This document shows, one piece after another, positions 34,849 to 43,722 of a stretch of 64,000 nucleotides of DNA. Below the pieces are notes generated by a model. The model was not told the DNA's origin, ran no database searches, and was given only the letters and a program-made list of their open reading frames with translations. Source of the stretch: Insolitispirillum peregrinum (GTDB taxonomy: Bacteria > Pseudomonadota > Alphaproteobacteria > Rhodospirillales > Rhodospirillaceae); assembly GCF_900156605.1 (NCBI RefSeq), contig NZ_FTOA01000002.1:310001-374000 (forward strand), given 5' to 3'. A program made the position numbers and the translations under genes. Positions within the stretch are counted from its first letter, which is position 1, and every line of letters begins with the position of its first letter.

Positions 34849-35832
34849 GTGCGAAAGATGGTCGGGATGATGGGGAAACGGGCGAGGCAGTGGATGCGCC
34901 GGATCGGGCTGGGAATGCTGATGTCGATGCTGGCGGCCTGCGCTACGGCTCCTGCAGCGGTCAGCATTCCGCGCAGTGAAGACCTGCCGGTGGTCAATTC
35001 CAGAACCGGTGAGGCCTATCGCCTGCTGATCTGGCGCCCGGCCTCGCCGCCGCCGCCCGACGGTTGGCCGGTGGTCTATTTGCTGGATGCCAACAGCGTT
35101 TTCGGGATGGTGACCGACATCATGAACAGCCGGTCGGAGTCGGCGGGCAAAACCGGCGTGCGGCCTGCGGTGGTGGTGGGGATCGCCTATCCGACCGATG
35201 CCGCCTATGACCTGACCCGCCGGACCCGGGACCTGACGCCGTCCGTGGACCCGCAGACCTTGCCGATGCGGCCCAACGGCCAGCCATGGTCGGAAACCGG
35301 TGGAGCCGATGAATTCCTGCATTTCCTGCAACAGCAGGTCAAGCCGCTGGTGGCCTCCCGCCTGCCGGTCAATCCGCAGCAGGATGTGTTGATGGGACAT
35401 TCGTTCGGCGGGCTGTTCACCCTCCACACCCTGCTGTCGCACCCGGAGGCCTTCCACAGTTATGTGGCAGGAAGCCCGTCGGTGTGGTTCGGCCAAGGGG
35501 CGTTGTTACAACAGGCCAAAGCCGTTATGACCAGCGGCACGGCGGATACCACCGGGCGGCGGGTGTTGATTGTCACCGGCGGCGACGAAGAGCGGCTGAC
35601 CGCCGCCGAGCAGGCGCAACCCGATGCCGCCCGCCGTCTGGCGTGGAAGCAGGGCAACCGCATGTTGGGCAATGCGCAGGAGATGCGGACGCTGCTGGCC
35701 GCCCTGCCGGGGCTGACGGTGGACTACCGCGAACACCCCGGTCTGGACCATGGCTCGGTGGTGCCGATGTACCTGTATGACGGCCTGATGTTTGCCCTTT
35801 CCCCTACAGGAACAGCATCAGCACCCCGGTGA
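34849..35832 (+). CDS. Lipoprotein alpha/beta-hydrolase, siderophore esterase (IroE/BesA-like)
   Basis: A periplasmic lipoprotein: N-terminal hydrophobic stretch and lipobox LAAC at about residue 27. The hydrolase domain has PVVYLLDANSVFGM (oxyanion region), nucleophile Ser in MGHSFGGLF, SPSVWFG, VLIVTGGDEE and a C-terminal LDHGS histidine, in the order seen in IroE/BesA/Fes-type trilactone esterases. Downstream of the TonB-dependent receptor, it could release iron or recycle the ligand. Start GTG 34849 or ATG 34858. Its last 29 nt overlap the converging FIST gene. Substrate not proven. Confidence 0.82.
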   Translation: MRKMVGMMGKRARQWMRRIGLGMLMSMLAACATAPAAVSIPRSEDLPVVNSRTGEAYRLLIWRPASPPPPDGWPVVYLLDANSVFGMVTDIMNSRSESAGKTGVRPAVVVGIAYPTDAAYDLTRRTRDLTPSVDPQTLPMRPNGQPWSETGGADEFLHFLQQQVKPLVASRLPVNPQQDVLMGHSFGGLFTLHTLLSHPEAFHSYVAGSPSVWFGQGALLQQAKAVMTSGTADTTGRRVLIVTGGDEERLTAAEQAQPDAARRLAWKQGNRMLGNAQEMRTLLAALPGLTVDYREHPGLDHGSVVPMYLYDGLMFALSPTGTASAPR

Positions 35833-37027
35833 AGGTGTAGATGCGGTTGTGGTTGATCTCGCCACCGGCAAAAAAGCCGGTCAGCGGGACGGTGCCGAGT
35901 TCCTCGGTGATGATCGCCATTTCCTGCCGGTCCTGACCGAACAGGCGCGGACCGCGGGCGAGGCAACTGATGTACAGGGCCCCGCGCGGCGGCTCGGGGC
36001 AGCGGGCGAGCAGGCGGTGGACCATCGCCCGCAGGTCGGCTTCGGCGCTGACCGGGTCGCGGCGCACGAACATCAGCCGTTCGCCTTCGACCAGATCGGC
36101 GGCAATCCCCAGCCGCCCGTCCTGAATGTCAATCGCCATCAGGCTGCGCACCAGATAGTCGGCGGTGTCCGAACCGCTGACCGGGACGGCAGCATGGATT
36201 GTTCCGGCCAGACTGGCGAGGCCGTCATCATCCTGCTGGCGCGGGTTTTTGCTCAACAGGTTGGCGGCCTGCAAATCCTGCCGCAGAACATCAAGGGCGG
36301 TGCGGTTGTTCAGTCCCTCGACCCAGTCATCATCCATGCTGGTGATCAGGTGCGGCGGGCCGATGGGTTGGCAGCCTTGCGACAGGCCGACCACCACCGG
36401 CACGTCAGCACCGAACAGCACCCCGGACAGACCACCGCCGGTGATCGTTTCAAAACCGGGCTGTTCGCCGTGGTGATCAGGGACCAGGGTTCCGGCGATG
36501 TGGCCGCCGACGCTGCCCAGTCCCTTGGTGCCGAGGTGGGACAGGCTGTCGGGCAGGACGGTCAGCCCGCCGACCAGATAGCTGTCAATGGCTTCGGGCA
36601 GCAGGTCGATGATGCCGGGAATGGCTTCGTTGCGCGGGTCGCCGTGGACCAGACCAACCAGCGGGCGGGCGGTCTGCATCCAGTCTTCGGGGATGGCATC
36701 GGCGACGTCTTCGGGTTGGCGCAGGCTGGGCAGGAAGGTCCAGTCGTCTTCCTCCAGCGGCAGGATCAGGATGGAAACGGCGGCACCGCTAAAGAACTCT
36801 TCGTTGATTCCGCAGACCCCGGCCCCAATCGTTCCGGCCCAGTGACGAACGCCGGTGGTGGCCGACAGCAGCGAGACCACCTCGGGCAGATGGGCGGCGA
36901 CGGCTTCGGTGACATAGACCAGCCCCAGCGCCGCATGATCGACGGGGGCGACGGCCTCGGCGCAGATCATGGCGGCGGTGCGCCAGTCGTGCGCCTGGGC
37001 CGCCATGGAACGGAAACGCGGTTTCAT
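35804..37027 (-). CDS. FIST domain sensory protein
   Basis: A 407-residue protein with FIST_N (about 30-210: WAGTIGAGVCG, PLVGLVHGDPRN, YLVGGLTV, TGGGLSGVLFG) followed by FIST_C (about 230-390: GPPHLITSMDDDWV, ALYISCLARGP, GTVPLTGFFAGGEI, YTFTGVLM). FIST domains are predicted small-ligand, possibly amino acid, sensors. There is no attached output domain, so it may act with a separate kinase or cyclase. The ATG overlaps the tesA stop as ATGA, so it follows tesA in an operon. Confidence 0.88.
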   Translation of the reverse strand: MKPRFRSMAAQAHDWRTAAMICAEAVAPVDHAALGLVYVTEAVAAHLPEVVSLLSATTGVRHWAGTIGAGVCGINEEFFSGAAVSILILPLEEDDWTFLPSLRQPEDVADAIPEDWMQTARPLVGLVHGDPRNEAIPGIIDLLPEAIDSYLVGGLTVLPDSLSHLGTKGLGSVGGHIAGTLVPDHHGEQPGFETITGGGLSGVLFGADVPVVVGLSQGCQPIGPPHLITSMDDDWVEGLNNRTALDVLRQDLQAANLLSKNPRQQDDDGLASLAGTIHAAVPVSGSDTADYLVRSLMAIDIQDGRLGIAADLVEGERLMFVRRDPVSAEADLRAMVHRLLARCPEPPRGALYISCLARGPRLFGQDRQEMAIITEELGTVPLTGFFAGGEINHNRIYTFTGVLMLFL

Positions 37028-37779
37028 GGCTTTGCCTGTGTGCTGGACGGCGCTGCGGGCAGCAGGGGCTCCACGGCAGGCAGGATGCGTTTGACGATTT
37101 CATCAACACCCTGCGCAGTCGGATGCAGGCCATCGGTCTGCAACAGGGTGGCCTGTGCGGCGACGCCGTCAAGGAAGAAGGGATACAGTGCCACCTGATG
37201 TTTGGCGGCAAGGCGGGGGTAAAGGCCGTCAAAGGCTGTCTGATAGTCGCGTCCCAAGTTGGGGGGAGCCTTCATGCCGATCAACAGGATGCGGATGTTG
37301 TCTTTTTTCAGGCGGGTCAGAATCTGGTCAAGGTTGGCTTCGGCCCGCGCCGGGTCCAGTCCGCGCAGGGCGTCATTGGCGCCCAGCTCGACCAGTGCTA
37401 CCTGTGGATGCTCGGCCAGCATCCAGTCCAGCCGGGCAAGGCCACCAGTGGTGGTATCCCCCGAAACGCCGCCGTTGATGACTTTGACCGCGTGCCCCTT
37501 GTCGTGCAGGGCCTGTTGCAGGCGGACCGGAAAGGCGTTGGCGGCAGGCAGGTTATAGCCCGCGGTCAGGCTGTCGCCGAGGGCGAGAATGGTGGTTTCG
37601 GCGTGGGCCGCGGTTGTAAACAGGCTGGTCATCAGCAGTCCGGCAGACAGGAGAACGGCAAAAAAAGCCCCCTTTCGGCGTGTCCCCGCCTTGACGGGAG
37701 AAAACGCACTGCCATATCCCGAGCACGGTCCGTGCTGGTGATGCAGTGCGGCAGTCTGATAATCCTGTGAGAGGCTCAT
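37024..37779 (-). CDS. tesA: Arylesterase / lysophospholipase L1-like (SGNH hydrolase)
   Basis: Periplasmic SGNH-fold esterase. Catalytic blocks: ILALGDSLTAGY (Ser), NGGVSGDTTTGG (Gly), LGANDALRGL (Asn), TDGLHPT (Asp-His). A signal peptide lies at ~37-61 (FFAVLLSAGLLMTSLFTTAAHA). If ATG 37779 is the start there is an unusual 35-residue tail before the hydrophobic core; the RBS GGGGAG 7 nt upstream supports it. In-frame ATGs at 37818 and 37860 would extend it further into the divergent gene. In E. coli, tesA is likewise divergent from the ybbA-ybbP ABC genes. Confidence 0.88.
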   Translation of the reverse strand: MSLSQDYQTAALHHQHGPCSGYGSAFSPVKAGTRRKGAFFAVLLSAGLLMTSLFTTAAHAETTILALGDSLTAGYNLPAANAFPVRLQQALHDKGHAVKVINGGVSGDTTTGGLARLDWMLAEHPQVALVELGANDALRGLDPARAEANLDQILTRLKKDNIRILLIGMKAPPNLGRDYQTAFDGLYPRLAAKHQVALYPFFLDGVAAQATLLQTDGLHPTAQGVDEIVKRILPAVEPLLPAAPSSTQAKP

Positions 37780-38518
37780 GTCTTTACTCCCCCCTGACGA
37801 AGCGGTTGTTCCCGGCATGGTGCGCTCTTTGACTCCGGATGATGCTGGTGCTTTAGCCATTGATTTGCAAGACGTTCAGGTGATCCTTGGTGGGCCGGGC
37901 GGGCAGGTGCCCATCTTGCGCGGCCTGTCGTTGCAGGTAAGGCGGGGGGAAGCGGTCGGGGTGGTCGGTCCTTCGGGGTCGGGCAAATCAACGATGATGA
38001 TGGTTGCCGCCGGTCTTGAGCAGGCGACGGCGGGGCGGGTGGCGGTGGCCGGGCAGACGCTGAACGGCCTGTCCGAAGACGCCTTGGCCCGCTTCCGTCG
38101 TGATAATGTGGGGATCGTTTTTCAATCCTTCCACCTGATTCCGACAATGAGTGCGTTGGAAAATGTGGCGATCCCGCTGGAACTTGCCGGTCGGCGCGAT
38201 GCCTTTGAGCGGGCCGAGCGGGAATTGATCGCGGTCGGGCTGGGCCACCGGCTGGGGCACCGGCCCAGCCAGTTGTCCGGGGGCGAGCAACAGCGGGTGG
38301 CGCTGGCGCGGGCCTTTGCCGTCGACCCGGCGGTGCTGCTGGCCGACGAGCCAACCGGCAATCTGGACCGTTCCACCGGTGAGCATATTATGGATCTGTT
38401 GTTTTCCCGCCGTGAAGCCACGGGATGCACGCTGTTGCTGATCACCCATGATCCGGTTCTGGCCGGGCGGTGTGACCGGGCGGTGCGGCTGGAAGACGGG
38501 GCGCTGACAGCCCATTGA
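37778..38518 (+). CDS. ABC transporter ATP-binding protein (YbbA/LolD-type)
   Basis: ATPase with Walker A VGPSGSGKST, Q-loop VFQSFHLIPTMSALENV, signature LSGGEQQRVALARAF, Walker B VLLADEPTGNLD and switch VTHD-like LITHDPVLAG. The NVAIPLELAGR and NLD features mark the MacB/LolD/YbbA class that pairs with FtsX-like permeases. The start ATG 37778 has GAGAGG upstream; ATG 37817 is also possible. The start codon shares CATG with the divergent tesA start. Probably partners the permease at 39279. Confidence 0.9.
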   Translation: MSLLPPDEAVVPGMVRSLTPDDAGALAIDLQDVQVILGGPGGQVPILRGLSLQVRRGEAVGVVGPSGSGKSTMMMVAAGLEQATAGRVAVAGQTLNGLSEDALARFRRDNVGIVFQSFHLIPTMSALENVAIPLELAGRRDAFERAERELIAVGLGHRLGHRPSQLSGGEQQRVALARAFAVDPAVLLADEPTGNLDRSTGEHIMDLLFSRREATGCTLLLITHDPVLAGRCDRAVRLEDGALTAH

Positions 38519-38546
38519 GATCGACAGTTTTGCAAGGATGCCGGTG

Positions 38547-39266
38547 ATGACCGCTGAAACTTCTGGTGCCGACGGCGCGCAAACCTTCCATGCCAGCCGT
38601 GCCAAACGCTATGACGACACCATCCGGCGGGTGATCCCCGGGTATGAGGCCCTGCACAGCATGACCGCCGCGCTGCTGGCGCAGGCGACGGCGGGGCAGG
38701 GGCGGATTCTGCTGGTCGGCACCGGCACCGGGGCCGAGCTGGCGGCGCTGGCTCCGGCGCAGGTCGGTTGGTCCTTTGCCGCCTGCGATCCGTCCGCCGG
38801 AATGCTGGCGGTGGCCGAAGAGCGGGCGCAGGCGTTGGGCGTTGCTGAGCGGGTGCAGTTCTTTCCCTGCACGCTGGATGCGGTGCCGACCGACGCCGGG
38901 CCGTTTGTCGCCGCGACCTGCCTGCTGGTCCTGCACTTTCTGCCCGATGACGGCAGCAAACTGGCGCTGTTGCGCTCGGTGGCCGATCGTCTGCCACCGG
39001 GGGCGCCGTTCATTTTTGCCGACATGTACGAAGACCCGCAGACTCCCCGCTTTGCCCATCTGCGGGCGGCGTGGGTCGCGTGGCAGCGGACGATGGGAAT
39101 TCCCGACGCAGAGATTGCCAAGGGTGTCGCTCACGTTGACCGCGACATTCATTTTGTTTCCGAAACACGTCTTGCCAGCCTGCTGGACGAGGCCGGTTTC
39201 ACCCCCGCCGAGCGATTCTTTGGCGGATTTCTGTTCGGTGGCTATCTCTGCCACCGGCGTGGCTGA
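38547..39266 (+). CDS. SAM-dependent methyltransferase (class I)
   Basis: Rossmann-like methyltransferase of about 239 residues. SAM-binding motif I is LLVGTGTGAELAAL; the acidic motif II region is FAACDPSAGML; motif after is LVLHFLPDDGSK. The target is unknown, with some likeness to small-molecule or quinone-type methyltransferases. AAGGA 9 nt before ATG 38547 decides this start over ATG 38538. It is inserted between the ATPase and permease genes of an ABC system, 12 nt before the permease, so co-expression is likely. Confidence 0.85.
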   Translation: MTAETSGADGAQTFHASRAKRYDDTIRRVIPGYEALHSMTAALLAQATAGQGRILLVGTGTGAELAALAPAQVGWSFAACDPSAGMLAVAEERAQALGVAERVQFFPCTLDAVPTDAGPFVAATCLLVLHFLPDDGSKLALLRSVADRLPPGAPFIFADMYEDPQTPRFAHLRAAWVAWQRTMGIPDAEIAKGVAHVDRDIHFVSETRLASLLDEAGFTPAERFFGGFLFGGYLCHRRG

Positions 39267-39278
39267 CGGGAGACGGTG

Positions 39279-41828
39279 ATGGCGGTGGTGGTGCGGTTGG
39301 CCCTGCGTGATTTGCGCGGGGGTGTGCGGTCTTTCCGGATCTTGATGGCCTGTCTGGCGCTGGGGGTGTTTGCCATCGCGGCGGCGGGGTCAACCCGCAT
39401 GGCGGTGGAAGGCGGTATTGCCAACAATGCCCAGATTCTGCTGGGCGGCGATCTGGAGATCAGCCAGACCTATCGCACCCTTGATGCCGACCAGCGGGCG
39501 ATGCTGCAACAGCACGGCGAGATCAGTGAAGCGCAGGAATTGCGGGTGATGGCCCGGCGCGGGACGGTCGGGTCTGCGGACTGGGCGCAGGCGCTGGCCG
39601 AGGTCAAGGCGGTTGATCAGGGCTATCCGCTGTTCGGCACCGTTACCCTGTCAACGGGTCAGCCGCTGGCAACGGCGCTGGCGCGGCAGGCGGACGGCAG
39701 CAGTTGGGGGGCGGTGATCGAACCGGCGCTGGCCAGTCGTCTGGGGCTGGCGGTGGGGGACAGCTTTCACATCGGGGACGCAACGTTCCGCCTGTCCGCC
39801 TTGCTGACCAGCGAACCGGGCCGGGGCGGGGCGCGGCTGGCGTTGGGTCCACGGGTGATGATCACCCTGCCAGCGCTCGCCGATACCGGCCTGCTGCAAC
39901 TGGGGTCGCTGGTGCGCGAGGTGGTGACGGTGCGGGTGACCAGCGGTACGCCTGCGGCACTGGTGCGCAGCCTGAACGATGCCTTTCCGCATGCGGCATG
40001 GGAAATCCGCCAACTCGATGATGCCTCGCCCGGCATCACCCGCTTCATGGATACCGTCACCCTGTACCTGACGCTGGTCGGTTTGACCGCCCTGCTGGTG
40101 GGGGGCTTGGGGGTGGCCAACGCCATCCATGCCTATCTGCAAGGCCGCATCGCCACCATTGCCACCCTGAAAACGCTGGGGGCGTCGTCGGCGCAGGTGT
40201 TGTGGATTTATCTGCTGCAAATCGCCCTGCTGGCGCTGGCCGGGGTGTTGATCGGGGTGGTGCTGGGCGGTGGCGTGCCGTGGGTGGCCGGGCCGCTGCT
40301 GGAGCCATTGATGCCGATGCCGCTGGAGATCGGCCTCTATCCGGCTCCGCTGGCGCTGGCGGCTGGCTTTGGCCTGTTGACGGCGCTGGTGTTCGGGCTG
40401 TGGCCGTTGCTGCGCAGCCGGGCCACTCCCGCCGCTGCCCTGTTCCGTACCGCTGAAGGTGAAAGTGATGCTGGACGGGTGATCGGGCTGGCAGGCTGGC
40501 TGGTGCTGGCCGCAGGCAGTCTGGGGTTGGTGGGGCTGACCCTGCTGACCACCGACCGCAAGATTGTGGCGATCGGCTTTGTGGTCGGGGCGGTGCTGGC
40601 TTTGGTGCTGTTCCGGCTGGCGGCCAGTGGCCTGATGGCGGTGGCCCGCCGGTTGATGGCCTTGCCTGCGGTGGTGCAGGGACGGCCCGGTGTGCGACTG
40701 GCGCTGTCCAACCTCCATCGCAGTGGAACACAAACCCCGTCGCTGGTGGTGTCGCTGGGGCTGGGGTTGACGGTGCTGGTGACGGTGGCGCTGATCGAGG
40801 CCAACATCAGCCACCAGATCAACGAAACGTTACCGAAACAAGGACCGGCCTTTTACTTCATCGATCTGCAGCCGGACCAACTGGACGGGTTCCGACAGGC
40901 GGTGCGGGCGACGCCGCAGGCCGAAATTCTTAATGACGCCGGGATTGTCCGTGGCCGTATTTCAGCCCTGAAGGGGCAAACGGTCGATGTCGAGGCGGTG
41001 GAGCCGGATGTCCAGTGGGCGGTGCGCGGAGACCGGGCGCTGACCTCTGCCGCCGAATTGCCTGCCGGGGCGGTGGTTTCCGCTGGTCAGTGGTGGGCGG
41101 CAGACTATGCCGGACCGCCACAGGTATCGTTGGCCGCCAGTCTGGCCAAGGGGCTGCACGTCGGGCTGGGCGACAGTCTGACCGTCAATGTGTTGGGGCG
41201 CGAGATCACCGGCACCATCACCAGCCTGCGCGAAGTCCAGTGGTCGAGTCTGGCGATGAACTTTGCGGTGATCCTGTCGCCGGGGGCGTTGCAGGGGGCT
41301 CCGACCACCTGGATTGCCTCGGTGGCCGTGCCGCCAACCGCTGAAGATGCCCTGCAACGGGCGGTGGCCGAGGTCGCCCCCAATGCTTCGGCGCTGAGTA
41401 TCCGGCAAACGCTGGTGACGGTCAGTGGTATTCTGGAGCAGGCCGGGTTGGCGGTGCGGGCCACCGCGCTGGTGACGCTGTGCGCCGGGGCGCTGGTGCT
41501 GGGCGGGGCGCTGGCCGCCGGTCAGCGGCGGCGCAGTTACGAGTCGGTGATCCTGAAGGTGCTGGGGGCCGCACGGGGGGATATCCTGCGCGCCCATCTG
41601 CTGGAATATGCCCTGATCGGGCTGGCCACCGGGGCGTTGGCGGTGCTGGTCGGTGGCACGGCGGCGTGGGCGGTGTTGCGCTTTGTGATGCGGATGGACT
41701 GGCTGGCGATGCCCGGAGTCGCCGGTGGGGTGGTGGCCGTCTGTGTGCTGCTGGTGGCACTGGCCGGGCTGTGGGCCACCGGGCGGGCGCTGGCAGCCAA
41801 GGCGGCACCGTTGCTGCGACAAGAATGA
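39279..41828 (+). CDS. FtsX-like ABC permease (YbbP-type)
   Basis: An ~849-residue permease with duplicated FtsX modules: N-terminal TM (about 22-45), a periplasmic domain (~50-245), three TMs (~250-380), two TMs, a second periplasmic domain (~500-700), and three C-terminal TMs. LRDLRGGVRSFRILMACLALGVFA opens the protein, and the ILKVLGAARGDILRAHLLEY loop matches the second FtsX domain. The large soluble domains resemble those of YbbP. The ATG at 39279 has GGGAG. YbbA-YbbP systems are thought to move or extract hydrophobic molecules across the envelope. Confidence 0.9.
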   Translation: MAVVVRLALRDLRGGVRSFRILMACLALGVFAIAAAGSTRMAVEGGIANNAQILLGGDLEISQTYRTLDADQRAMLQQHGEISEAQELRVMARRGTVGSADWAQALAEVKAVDQGYPLFGTVTLSTGQPLATALARQADGSSWGAVIEPALASRLGLAVGDSFHIGDATFRLSALLTSEPGRGGARLALGPRVMITLPALADTGLLQLGSLVREVVTVRVTSGTPAALVRSLNDAFPHAAWEIRQLDDASPGITRFMDTVTLYLTLVGLTALLVGGLGVANAIHAYLQGRIATIATLKTLGASSAQVLWIYLLQIALLALAGVLIGVVLGGGVPWVAGPLLEPLMPMPLEIGLYPAPLALAAGFGLLTALVFGLWPLLRSRATPAAALFRTAEGESDAGRVIGLAGWLVLAAGSLGLVGLTLLTTDRKIVAIGFVVGAVLALVLFRLAASGLMAVARRLMALPAVVQGRPGVRLALSNLHRSGTQTPSLVVSLGLGLTVLVTVALIEANISHQINETLPKQGPAFYFIDLQPDQLDGFRQAVRATPQAEILNDAGIVRGRISALKGQTVDVEAVEPDVQWAVRGDRALTSAAELPAGAVVSAGQWWAADYAGPPQVSLAASLAKGLHVGLGDSLTVNVLGREITGTITSLREVQWSSLAMNFAVILSPGALQGAPTTWIASVAVPPTAEDALQRAVAEVAPNASALSIRQTLVTVSGILEQAGLAVRATALVTLCAGALVLGGALAAGQRRRSYESVILKVLGAARGDILRAHLLEYALIGLATGALAVLVGGTAAWAVLRFVMRMDWLAMPGVAGGVVAVCVLLVALAGLWATGRALAAKAAPLLRQE

Positions 41829-42061
41829 CAAAAAGTTAAATTGCTTTTTATCCTGTGAATCAAAGTGAAAAATGAAAAAAGTGCAAAATTTACCCTCGCC
41901 CTGTCGGGTTTCCATTGCGCAGGGTCAGAGCTGCCCCTACCTTGGAGGGCATGAGGGTTCCGCTGTGGCCTGCCATCGGGCTGGCACGGCGGGGCGGAAT
42001 GGTGCGTCGCCGGGGTGAGATGACCTTGTCAGCGATGCTTTAACACAGAGGACACATCACG

Positions 42062-42802
42062 ATGGCCTTTCAGGACCGCGATTATATGCAGGCCCGTTCG
42101 GCAGAGGCAGCCTATGAAGTCGATCAGGGCCTGCGCAGCTACATGTTGCGCGTTTACAACTACATGGCATCGGCTGTTGCCCTGACCGGGATCATTTCCT
42201 GGCTGGTTGTGAACACCTCGCTCAGTGGTCTGTTCTTCGTTATGACCCCCAAGGGTGGCTATGCTCCGTCGATGCTGTCGTGGGGCGCGATCCTGCTGAG
42301 CATCGGGATGGTGTTCTTCCTCAGCTTCCGCATCAACCACATGCGCGCCTCGACCGCGCAGGGCCTGTTCTGGGCCTATGCCACCCTGGCCGGTATCGGT
42401 CTGGCGCCGATCTTCTACACCTACACCGCTGATTCGATTGCGCGTGTGTTCTTCATCTCGGCGGGTGCGTTTGCCGGTCTGTCGCTGTACGGCTATACCA
42501 CCAAGCGTGATCTGACCGGGTTTGGCTCGTTCCTGATCATGGGCCTGATCGGCCTGCTGATTGCCAGCGTGGTCAATATCTTCATGCAGAGCACGATGAT
42601 GCACTGGGTGATCTCTGCTGCCGGTGTGCTGATTTTCGCTGGTCTGACCGCCTATGACACCCAGAAGATCAAGGAAATGTACTACGAAGCCGACAGCGCG
42701 GAGATGGCCTCGAAAAAGGCGGTGATGGGTGCGCTGACCCTGTACATGGACTTCATCAACCTGTTCCTGATGCTGCTGCGCTTCTTTGGCGACCGTCGCT
42801 GA
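42062..42802 (+). CDS. Bax inhibitor-1 family membrane protein
   Basis: A seven-helix inner-membrane protein of the BI-1/YccA family, 246 residues. It opens with a soluble stretch ending EVDQGLRSYMLRVYNYMA, followed by successive hydrophobic segments, with GLFWAYATLAGIGLAPIF, and the diagnostic C-terminal FAGLTAYDTQKIKEMY with the Asp pair of the pH-sensing channel pore. E. coli YccA modulates FtsH; others leak Ca2+. It is monocistronic: a 233-bp AT-rich upstream gap and a strong downstream terminator. Confidence 0.93.
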   Translation: MAFQDRDYMQARSAEAAYEVDQGLRSYMLRVYNYMASAVALTGIISWLVVNTSLSGLFFVMTPKGGYAPSMLSWGAILLSIGMVFFLSFRINHMRASTAQGLFWAYATLAGIGLAPIFYTYTADSIARVFFISAGAFAGLSLYGYTTKRDLTGFGSFLIMGLIGLLIASVVNIFMQSTMMHWVISAAGVLIFAGLTAYDTQKIKEMYYEADSAEMASKKAVMGALTLYMDFINLFLMLLRFFGDRR

Positions 42803-42835
42803 TCCGTTCAGCGTCACCAACAGGACGTGTATCGG

Positions 42836-42867
42836 AACCCCGCCGGATCATCCGGCGGGGTTTTTGT
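42836..42867 (+). terminator. Intrinsic terminator of the BI-1 gene
   Basis: AACCCCGCCGG ATCAT CCGGCGGGGTT followed by TTTG: an 11-bp perfect stem with a T-run. Confidence 0.92.
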
Positions 42868-42938
42868 TGCTCTTGGCGGCGGCGGTCGCCACACTGGGAG
42901 TAACCTGAAACCGTTCGAGCGACGACGAGAGCCGCCTG

Positions 42939-43529
42939 ATGACGCAGTTCACGCCACCAAAGGGACCCGCTGTTGCCCCCGATACCGCCGCCCGGAGCGG
43001 ATGCGGCGGGCGTGGTCCGGTATCCTTGCGGATGCCGGAAGGCGATGATCGTTTGCGCAAGGTCTGTGACGATTGCGGTTTCGTCTATTACGAAAACCCC
43101 AAGGTGATCGTCGGTGCGGTTTGTACCTGGGATGATGCGGATGGTGAGCCGCTGTTCCTGATGATCCGGCGAGGGATCGAGCCGCAGCTGGGCTATTGGG
43201 GGCTGCCGTCCGGCTATATGGAACTGCACGAGACCAGCCATGCCGGGGCAGCGCGCGAGGTGTGGGAAGAAGCCCGCGCCCGGGTCGAAACCGACCATCT
43301 GCTGGCGATTTACAATTTGCCGGAGATCAGTCAGGTCCATCTGATCTATCGCGCCCGCATGATGACCAGTCACCACGGCGCAGGCCCGGAAAGCATCGAA
43401 ACGGCGCTGTTCCGCTGGGACGAAATTCCGTGGAACGAGCTGGCCTATCCGAATGTGGCGTGGGCGCTGGAAAGCTGGCGCAAGGTGCGGGGGCAGGATG
43501 GGTTTGCCCCGATGACCGGCCCGGTTTGA
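42939..43529 (+). CDS. Nudix hydrolase with a partial zinc ribbon
   Basis: A 196-residue protein. A short N-terminal ribbon (GCGGRG...VCDDCG) precedes a Nudix domain with the box GYMELHETSHAGAAREVWEEA (key part REVWEEA). FVYYENPKVIVGAVCTW and GYWGLPSGYMELHE match the group resembling NudC-type ADP-ribose/NADH pyrophosphatases. In the usual ribbon two CxxC pairs bind Zn; here the first Cys of the first pair is replaced by Arg, leaving three Cys. The substrate is unknown. Confidence 0.85.
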   Translation: MTQFTPPKGPAVAPDTAARSGCGGRGPVSLRMPEGDDRLRKVCDDCGFVYYENPKVIVGAVCTWDDADGEPLFLMIRRGIEPQLGYWGLPSGYMELHETSHAGAAREVWEEARARVETDHLLAIYNLPEISQVHLIYRARMMTSHHGAGPESIETALFRWDEIPWNELAYPNVAWALESWRKVRGQDGFAPMTGPV

Positions 43530-43562
43530 GGGAGGGATTGCTTGGAGCCGCGTGCGTTAAAC

Positions 43563-43722
43563 CGGACGCCACAGTACACGAAAGTAGAAAAACAGGATCA
43601 TGGAGCGCTGCTCCAAACCTCGCCGGGACTGGGAGGCCCCGGACCCCATTAATTTGATATTGAAAGAGAAAATGGGGGTTTGGGGCCTGAGGCCCCAAGC
43701 GGTTCCAGGCGGCAGCCTGCAC
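43563..43722 (+). repeat. Repeat family A, copy A6 (forward, right end missing)
   Basis: Left end CCACAGTACACGA, then GGAGCGCTGCTCC, CCCCATT...AATGGGG, GGGGCCTGAGGCCCC and GCGGCAGCCTGC. The right inverted end is absent: the element stops where the hemerythrin gene's stop codon begins. It lies between converging Nudix and hemerythrin genes. Confidence 0.82.
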
